A stretch of DNA of 24,269 bases from a virus: positions 1 to 24,269 of IMG/VR virus record IMGVR_UViG_3300042562_000364, one strand, 5' to 3'. A program made the translations under genes and the position numbers. Positions 19,809-24,269 of this stretch are shown here, in pieces. Below the pieces are notes generated by a model. The model was not told where the DNA came from, did not search any database, and saw only the letters and a program-made list of their open reading frames with translations. The first letter of the stretch is position 1. Every line of letters starts with the position of its first letter.

Positions 19809-20693
19809 CTATGCTCCTAGGTATTCATTACAAGTTTCGCATATTAGACAATCTTCCATTGGCACGAACTTATCCTTGTCTATGCCGCACATGTCGCATG
19901 CATTGGCAGACTCTAATATCTTGATTGCTTCTTGCTCATCTATCTCATCCCATTTGCAATACGTACACATACCATCATTGAGTTCTTGTACACCATACAG
20001 CGTTGAGTCACATCCTACGCATGAACACATCTGTCTATCTGCTGACCACCAATTGTTTTCTTGCTTGACAAGTGGAGCACTGTACTTAGGGGTGAAGCCG
20101 ACTTGCGCCTTGCTTTTTCTAACACCACCGTAGTCAACCCAACTATTAACTTGCTCGTATGAATGATTAGAGAACCAACAACCCATCGACCAATGACCTG
20201 CCTTCTCATTGACAATCGAATATGTATCGTCAGTATTAAGGAAGATTAACTTACTACCTGGACCGATATACATCTCAATCATATCTAAGATAATCTCGTT
20301 GGTCTCGAAGCCATGCTTGAACGATTTAAGTATTGTCTCATTGAACATGTAAGTATCGGAGAACTCAGTACTTGTAGGTACATCGTAAATCATTCCGTTA
20401 TGTACAAACCCTACCTCATCATTGGTAATGAATGGGTGACAATTAGTCTCGTTGACCTTACCGTGAGTAGAGATACGGAAGTGTAGCACGATGTTACGTT
20501 TGCCGTACTTTCTTTTGATGTCGAGATAGTTGTTGTAGAAGTTATCGAAGCTACGCATCTCCTTGATAACACCTAACTTGTTATCGTTGTCGATATACAG
20601 TAGCCCTGCACCATCGCCATTATTCTCCCAGCAGTTACGAAGAGTTTGTTTCTTTAAGGTTGATCTATTGGTATTTAAAATTGCTATACACAT
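19809..20693 (-). CDS. Class II glutamine amidotransferase with C-terminal zinc ribbons
   Basis: The protein has 294 residues. It begins MCIAI, so removal of Met exposes the nucleophilic Cys. The family signature follows: FRISTHGKV (72-80), NCHPF (84-88), VHNGM (97-101) and SDTYMF. This is an N-terminal nucleophile glutaminase domain that releases ammonia from glutamine. Residues ~221-290 have CxxC knuckles at 225/228, 243/246, 266/269 and 285/288, likely two zinc ribbons not normally part of the enzyme. It follows an amidoligase gene by 31 nt; such pairs are known from comparative genomics as candidate peptide or protein modification systems. Substrate unknown. Confidence 0.86.
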   Translation of the reverse strand: MCIAILNTNRSTLKKQTLRNCWENNGDGAGLLYIDNDNKLGVIKEMRSFDNFYNNYLDIKRKYGKRNIVLHFRISTHGKVNETNCHPFITNDEVGFVHNGMIYDVPTSTEFSDTYMFNETILKSFKHGFETNEIILDMIEMYIGPGSKLIFLNTDDTYSIVNEKAGHWSMGCWFSNHSYEQVNSWVDYGGVRKSKAQVGFTPKYSAPLVKQENNWWSADRQMCSCVGCDSTLYGVQELNDGMCTYCKWDEIDEQEAIKILESANACDMCGIDKDKFVPMEDCLICETCNEYLGA

Positions 20694-20724
20694 GATGTTT
20701 ATTTTTTTGAATGTTATTAATTAA

Positions 20725-22182
20725 TTATGCTCCTAATTCGTTTGACACGTCTAAGTTGTCAGGCTTGATTGATGCTCGAACAATCTCAGGTAACTTCTTA
20801 CTATTGAAGTCGCTACACATTCTGATGAATCGCTCAATCTTATCTATCAGTTTCTCTTGAGAGTATACCTTGCGTAAGTGTAGGTATAAGTCTGACTTGT
20901 GATTGAGAAGCATGCGTAGTACGTCAAGCTCTGACTGATTGATATTGTCACACATGATACGCATTAAGTCACGTCTCCATAGTAAGTTGTCAACACTACT
21001 AACAGCTGAGAAGATTCTAAACTCAAGCACCTCAGACTTGATGTATACTGCTGAGTACTTATCCTTGTCGTAGTACCTGTGTTTCTTTTTAGCCTTAGAG
21101 TATGTCTTATCTAATCGACCATCGTACAATGAATACAACAATGGGAAGAAGTGTGACAGACCCTCGAACAATTGCTCAGTGTCGTAATCTTTGGCGGCTA
21201 CATTGATATGCCCACCACAACTATTTGATTTGTCAGCATTGATTAGTCTAACAAGTCTATCATCAGACTCGATGTCTTTGTCTAAGCCATCGTCATATAG
21301 ATTGAAGGCAGGACTAACTAACTCATAGCCAGTGTCGTCATCTAATGAACCATCATGCTCCTTAATCCATTTGGTATCAAGGTATAGGTCTTCGTAATGA
21401 ATCATACCGGCATCGTCATCTTCCTTCTCAATCTCGAATCCAATGGTAAACTTAGCATCTCTGCCAAACTTATGAACTCGCTCAAGGTCGTGATAACCTG
21501 CGTTGCAATCATCAACGCAACAGTAGTCATCGGCATCTACCCACTCATCTCTTCTACTGATGTATCTCCATCCACAATCTGAGGCAACACTATTATTTCT
21601 ATAGTGTTCACCATGGATATAGACTGAATCATCATGTCTATCGAAGAAGTAATCTTGCCGACCGCTCTCCACATGTCCATGATAAGTTCTTGAGTCGCTA
21701 TTATCTAGCCACTCGCCATGCCAATCACTCCATACAGCATCTTCATCACCCTCTAGCATAATTGTGCCATCGTGAGTTACAATGACATCAGACGACAATA
21801 CCCAACCGATAGACTCAACATAGCTACAATCCGAGCGTCTAGCCCACTCCCCTGCATTGTTAGGTGCATCACTGCCTAGCGAAACACATCTGCGTTCAAT
21901 CTCTTCGTGACCATCATAGGTAGTTACATGAACAACCTCTGCACCAGAAACAATCGCATCCCATTCTGAAAGAGATAGCAATGTTAATGAATTTGGTGAA
22001 TCGAGAACGATAGGGCAATCATCAATAAGCCCGTAGTATCCTTCTGCTTGTCCCATAATTGAAACGCTAGGCTGAACACCCTCAAAGAATGTGTTTAGGT
22101 AGTTAATGTACTCAGTCCATAATGGATCATTTGAATCTCTTCTAATTAAGAAGTCTTCGGGTAATAAATTTCTATTATTCAT
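20725..22182 (-). CDS. Amidoligase-family (ATP-grasp-like COOH-NH2 ligase) protein
   Basis: The protein has 485 residues. The C-terminal half carries the amidoligase pattern in order: TIGFEIEKE (246-254), KWIKEHDGSL (271-280), ELVSP (287-291), CGGHINVAA (322-330), a conserved Arg near 356 and LEFRIFSAV (386-394). These enzymes use ATP to join a carboxylate to an amine. The N-terminal ~240 residues are tryptophan- and Asp-rich, with repeated W-x-x-x-W-type turns (WSDWHGEWLD) and a Cys pair segment (YCCVDDCNAGYH), perhaps a substrate-recognition region. It is followed by the glutaminase gene, which could supply ammonia. The reaction and target are inferred. Confidence 0.82.
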   Translation of the reverse strand: MNNRNLLPEDFLIRRDSNDPLWTEYINYLNTFFEGVQPSVSIMGQAEGYYGLIDDCPIVLDSPNSLTLLSLSEWDAIVSGAEVVHVTTYDGHEEIERRCVSLGSDAPNNAGEWARRSDCSYVESIGWVLSSDVIVTHDGTIMLEGDEDAVWSDWHGEWLDNSDSRTYHGHVESGRQDYFFDRHDDSVYIHGEHYRNNSVASDCGWRYISRRDEWVDADDYCCVDDCNAGYHDLERVHKFGRDAKFTIGFEIEKEDDDAGMIHYEDLYLDTKWIKEHDGSLDDDTGYELVSPAFNLYDDGLDKDIESDDRLVRLINADKSNSCGGHINVAAKDYDTEQLFEGLSHFFPLLYSLYDGRLDKTYSKAKKKHRYYDKDKYSAVYIKSEVLEFRIFSAVSSVDNLLWRRDLMRIMCDNINQSELDVLRMLLNHKSDLYLHLRKVYSQEKLIDKIERFIRMCSDFNSKKLPEIVRASIKPDNLDVSNELGA

Positions 22183-22244
22183 GGTAGTTAAATAATTAAT
22201 TGTGCTTACTCTATAAGGTTTTCAGCTACCCCTATTTACTTATG
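22183..22244 (-). promoter_or_regulatory. 62-nt leader of the amidoligase gene
   Basis: No gene and no TAnnTTTG box is visible here. The minus strand ends TTTAACTACCATG. The phrase AACTACC just before the start also precedes the genes starting at 11837 and 24045 (there AACTACCACAA). It may be a shared translation leader. Confidence 0.3.
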
Positions 22245-22478
22245 TTAATATCCTACTTTATTGTTTAAATCATCCCAATACTCACGACCATCCTTAGATG
22301 AACTCCAAGTATGAAGGGCGTTCACGTAATTTGAATTCTCTTCATCTTGATAGTTTTTTAGACATGACATAAGGCTGTCCTCGCCTCTTTGACTTAAACA
22401 CTCAGCGACTAGCTTTTTGATAACATCACTCCCGATGATATCTTTTTCTTTCTTGAATTTCTGAATTATCTTGCTCAT
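22245..22478 (-). CDS. W-G family small protein, 77 residues, with repeat leader
   Basis: It begins MSKIIQKFKKEKDIIGSDVI, then KKLVAECLSQRGEDSLMSCL, and has LHTWSSSKDGREYWDDLNNK with W-x-x-S-x-x-G-x-x-Y-W. It is the family member directly upstream of the amidoligase gene, mirroring the member directly downstream of the amidotransferase. Copy C of the leader repeat ends 6 nt before its ATG. Function unknown; its position flanking the ligase pair invites a substrate or adaptor hypothesis. Confidence 0.68.
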   Translation of the reverse strand: MSKIIQKFKKEKDIIGSDVIKKLVAECLSQRGEDSLMSCLKNYQDEENSNYVNALHTWSSSKDGREYWDDLNNKVGY

Positions 22479-22484
22479 TTTTTA

Positions 22485-22503
22485 TTGCTTTGACAGTGGT
22501 TAA
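22485..22503 (-). repeat. Leader repeat, copy C
   Basis: TTAACCACTGTCAAAGCAA is identical to copy A over 19 nt, including the overlap with the stop codon of the upstream gene. It then continues TAAAAA before the ATG at 22478. Confidence 0.8.
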
Positions 22504-22754
22504 CGATTGTAAAACTTGTACAACTTATCATTAATATTACCAGCCACATCAATCCAAGTACTCGCAGGTAGATTAGGTATCAACCCCTCTATCTTTGCTC
22601 TCTCCTCAAATTGTATTATCCAATTCTTATTAGATAACATTTTTTGGCAATAATCCTGGATAGCTGTAAGGATAAATGTTTGCGATACAGCTTGATGAGG
22701 TTGATTAAGCATCAAGTCATTCATCAAGTCTATGTTCGTATCCATCTTATCCAT
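22500..22754 (-). CDS. Small helical phage protein, 84 residues
   Basis: It contains NDLMLNQPHQAVSQTFILTA, then a helical stretch with NWIIQFEERAKIEG, then STWIDVAGNINDKLYKFYNR. The layout N-x-P-x-x-x-[V/M]-x-x-x-F-[I/V]-x-x-A-[I/L] then W-x-x-[V/C]-A resembles a recurrent unnamed phage protein. It is coupled to the upstream 31-residue membrane gene by TAATG; the stop is overlapped by repeat copy C. Confidence 0.62.
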   Translation of the reverse strand: MDKMDTNIDLMNDLMLNQPHQAVSQTFILTAIQDYCQKMLSNKNWIIQFEERAKIEGLIPNLPASTWIDVAGNINDKLYKFYNR

Positions 22755-22849
22755 TAGTTACTTGTTAGTAGTATAGATGCAATTACTACGCTAGCTACGA
22801 ATGAATACATCAGCATCATCCCTATTCTTTCTTTCTTTCTTTGTGTCAT
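22754..22849 (-). CDS. 31-residue membrane protein
   Basis: The gene runs from ATG 22849 to TAA 22754-22756, overlapping the next ATG (TAATG). A basic start (MTQRKKERIG) precedes one membrane helix (MMLMYSFVASVVIASILL). Function unknown. Confidence 0.55.
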   Translation of the reverse strand: MTQRKKERIGMMLMYSFVASVVIASILLTSN

Positions 22850-22851
22850 TG

Positions 22852-23061
22852 TTATTTTATCTTGTTTAATGAATACTCTATACAATGTTCGTGACCAATG
22901 TAGTACTCCTTGGACGTGAACTTAATTCCGTCAAGGATGGCAAACTCATTGCCTTGCTCATCTTCTTCCCATAATTCACAAAGAGCTTCGCGAATTTCAA
23001 CGGGAACGATTAACTCAAACTCATGCTCGCTCATTGGTTGGTTAAATGGTACGTTTTTCAT
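22852..23061 (-). CDS. Small acidic protein, 69 residues
   Basis: It reads MKNVPFNQPMSEHEFELIVP, then LCELWEEDEQGNEFAILDGI and KFTSKEYYIGHEHCIEYSL. Acidic, likely mixed alpha/beta; the H-E-H-C pair near the end might bind metal, but that is a guess. It follows the 58-residue gene after 12 nt. Function unknown. Confidence 0.58.
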   Translation of the reverse strand: MKNVPFNQPMSEHEFELIVPVEIREALCELWEEDEQGNEFAILDGIKFTSKEYYIGHEHCIEYSLNKIK

Positions 23062-23073
23062 GCGTTCTTCTCT

Positions 23074-23250
23074 TTAATTATTTAACTCATCGTTCATTGC
23101 TATCTGCACAATGCTATTTGCTTGCGTGATAACTTTATTAAATTCACAATGATCAACTAACATACAGGTATACTCTTCAAGCATTGAGTAGGCTTGTAAG
23201 ATTGCTGATAATTGACTTTCTAGTTTTGCAATTCTTTCTTGTGGTGTCAT
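23074..23250 (-). CDS. 58-residue coiled-coil protein
   Basis: The gene runs from ATG 23250 to TAA 23074-23076. It reads MTPQERIAKLESQLSAILQA, then EEYTCMLVDHCEFNKVIT and ends MNDELNN. Heptad-like N-terminal helix. It is preceded by the DUF7448-like gene after 8 nt. Function unknown. Confidence 0.55.
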   Translation of the reverse strand: MTPQERIAKLESQLSAILQAYSMLEEYTCMLVDHCEFNKVITQANSIVQIAMNDELNN

Positions 23251-23258
23251 TGTTCTTA

Positions 23259-23636
23259 TTATTTATGTTTTACAAAATCAACTCTTTCTGAATAATATCC
23301 ATTACTCTCTCCGTACCACCTGATATCAACGTAACCCTTGATGGTAGCCAACTTATAGAATGTCCATGTAAATGAATCTTGATATTCTGGTATCCCAACA
23401 TTGCTTGGGTTCTCATCGCTCATTAACTCTTCTGCAATCAAAATAGGAGAGCCAATCAAATCATTAATATCACCATTTACATCATCAATTATAACCGATT
23501 CGCAGCAATCTCGTTCGTGGTACATTGTGTATTTATCACCATTATCACAAGCGAAAGTGATTTTATCACGCTCCATGTCGACATCTATTTTTGTTAATGT
23601 TTTTCCAATTAATTCTGCTATTATTACTTGTGTCAT
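23259..23636 (-). CDS. DUF7448-like protein, 125 residues
   Basis: It shows the pattern AELIGKTLTKIDVD, then DKITFACDNGDKYTMYHERD, C-C-E-S-V-I-I-D-D-V-N-G-D, and DLIGSPILIAEE, then a beta-rich tail (TIKGYVDIRWYGESNGYYSE). The H-x-x-D-C-C-E-S-V segment is the most diagnostic part of this family as I recall it. The family is common in phages and has no known reaction. The leader carries two hairpins. Confidence 0.72.
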   Translation of the reverse strand: MTQVIIAELIGKTLTKIDVDMERDKITFACDNGDKYTMYHERDCCESVIIDDVNGDINDLIGSPILIAEELMSDENPSNVGIPEYQDSFTWTFYKLATIKGYVDIRWYGESNGYYSERVDFVKHK

Positions 23637-23659
23637 TTCTTTTTATGTTAAAGGTTTGT

Positions 23660-23702
23660 GTTATGGTATAACGGAAATGGCGTACACATTTATGCATACG
23701 CC
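23660..23702 (-). other. Two hairpins in the leader of the DUF7448-like gene
   Basis: Minus strand: GGCGTA...TACGCC (23702-23679) with inner pairs GCAT/ATGT, then GTTAT-ACC-ATAAC (23672-23660), ending 24 nt before the ATG. No U-run follows. This could be an mRNA processing or regulatory element, in a gap of about 100 nt that otherwise shows nothing. Confidence 0.4.
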
Positions 23703-23733
23703 TTCCCTCGCCTCTATCTACCACAACAGAATG

Positions 23734-23826
23734 TTATTTCTTATATTTCGGTTTGTACTGAATGTATTTCATTAGTAGGTACACGTTTGCCAATAGGCTT
23801 AGGTACATGATGTCTCCTGCTGTCAT
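23734..23826 (-). CDS. 30-residue protein, probably membrane-associated
   Basis: The gene runs from ATG 23826 to TAA 23734-23736, seven bases after the upstream stop. It reads MTAGDIMYLSLLANVYLLMK then YIQYKPKYKK: one short hydrophobic helix and a basic tail. Function unknown; coding status rests on position and composition. Confidence 0.45.
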   Translation of the reverse strand: MTAGDIMYLSLLANVYLLMKYIQYKPKYKK

Positions 23827-23832
23827 TTCCTT

Positions 23833-24045
23833 CTATTTATGTAGTGAGTAATAACGTGTGCATAGATCTTCCTGGACGTTCTCATACATTACGTCCGTTG
23901 CGTTCTTATACTTGCGTACAATTTTCTTCAATGGTAGATACGTGTTCACGGCTATCCATTTACCCCCTTGGAGTATTAGCGTTCGATTTGATTCCAATGA
24001 GTAATCTAAACTGAATACTCGATTGATTAAGATGTTTTTCTTCAT
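23833..24045 (-). CDS. Small basic protein, 70 residues
   Basis: It reads MKKNILINRVFSLDYSLESN, then RTLILQGGKWIAVNTYLPLK and IVRKYKNATDVMYENVQED. Basic and beta-rich at the start. The leader contains AACTACC as in two other genes. No family recognised. Confidence 0.55.
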   Translation of the reverse strand: MKKNILINRVFSLDYSLESNRTLILQGGKWIAVNTYLPLKKIVRKYKNATDVMYENVQEDLCTRYYSLHK

Positions 24046-24063
24046 TTGTGGTAGTTTTTCTTT

Positions 24064-24219
24064 TTACAATTGGTCCGTTACGAATAATATTAAGAATGTA
24101 GACGAGATGACTAATGCTATTAGCCCTCCCGCGAATTCATTTGGCGTACTTGCTATTGATGTAGCCCATAAAGACAACACTGAACATATTGCCATTAAAA
24201 AAAAGATTAAATTTTTCAT
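24064..24219 (-). CDS. 51-residue two-helix membrane protein
   Basis: The gene runs from ATG 24219 to TAA 24064-24066. Helix one is MKNLIFFLMAICSVLSLWAT; helix two is FAGGLIALVISSTFLILFV, with a short end (TDQL). The first segment could also be a signal peptide. Function unknown. Confidence 0.55.
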   Translation of the reverse strand: MKNLIFFLMAICSVLSLWATSIASTPNEFAGGLIALVISSTFLILFVTDQL

Positions 24220-24235
24220 GATTTATTTGCGTTAT

Positions 24236-24269
24236 TTAGTTTGAATTGCGTACTTCTCTTTGCGTTGAC
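24236..24269 (-). CDS. Possible 3' end of a gene cut by the right edge
   Basis: One minus frame reads STQREVRNSN then TAA (24238-24236), 16 nt before the next ATG, a spacing usual here. With ten codons visible, nothing more can be said, and it may be non-coding. Confidence 0.25.
   Translation of the reverse strand, partial: STQREVRNSN

Noticed and set aside
19699-20133. Plus-strand frame of 144 codons opposite the amidotransferase gene
   Set aside because: Cys/Ser/His-rich shadow; the minus strand encodes the zinc-ribbon part of a clear enzyme.

Overview
The window looks like part of a tailed double-stranded DNA phage of a Bacteroidota (Flavobacterium-like) host. It is AT-rich and densely coded. 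Start codons are preceded by A/T-rich leaders rather than Shine-Dalgarno sites. The promoter-like elements match the Bacteroidota pattern (TTG, about 19 nt, TAnnTTTG). The tail-fibre, lipoprotein-spanin and small-protein families are of types usual in phages of that phylum. Terminase, portal, capsid and polymerase genes are not in the window.

Left arm, plus strand, 1-6963: late genes. A tail-fibre gene cut by the window edge is followed by an HNH homing endonuclease, a second fibre gene with YadA-like 17-residue repeats, two small proteins and a receptor-binding-type protein. Next is a lysis cassette: a lipoprotein with a C-terminal membrane helix (candidate unimolecular spanin), three single-helix membrane proteins (two of them tandem paralogues), an overlapping membrane/exported coiled-coil pair, a two-helix holin candidate and an M15 peptidase endolysin. 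A GIY-YIG homing endonuclease and two small basic proteins end the arm. Adjacent genes are joined mostly by TAATG or ATGA overlaps.

Right arm, minus strand, 24269-6960: early and replication genes, meeting the late genes tail to tail with a 4-nt overlap. From 15.7 kb down to 7 kb are a promoter-driven HTH regulator, a Rad52-type annealing protein, a small DNA-binding protein resembling DnaA domain IV, a DnaB-type helicase with a possible helper, a MazG-like NTP pyrophosphohydrolase, a DUF1064-type nuclease, SSB and an HTH protein. From 24.2 kb down to 16.2 kb is an accessory region of many small proteins. It contains an amidoligase / class II glutamine amidotransferase pair, an Api92-like protein and a DUF7448-like protein.

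The most unusual parts are: (1) the amidoligase/amidotransferase pair embedded among small paralogous proteins sharing W-x-x-[S/T/Q]-x-x-G-x-x-[Y/F]-[W/Y]; (2) a three-copy leader repeat (core CACTGTCAAAGCAA), two copies of which abut the starts of paralogue genes; (3) an apparent ~96-nt RNA gene at 16027-16124 with promoter, 5-prime hairpin, intrinsic terminator and exactly complementary 7-nt loops; (4) a run of six hairpins between ssb and the next gene that resembles an IS200/IS605 right end or omega-RNA remnant; (5) a ~300-nt non-coding stretch with two GAAA-tetraloop hairpins, a GCGAAGC mini-hairpin and AT-rich iterations. Several genes of 29-58 codons, many with one membrane helix, were found by reading the gaps.
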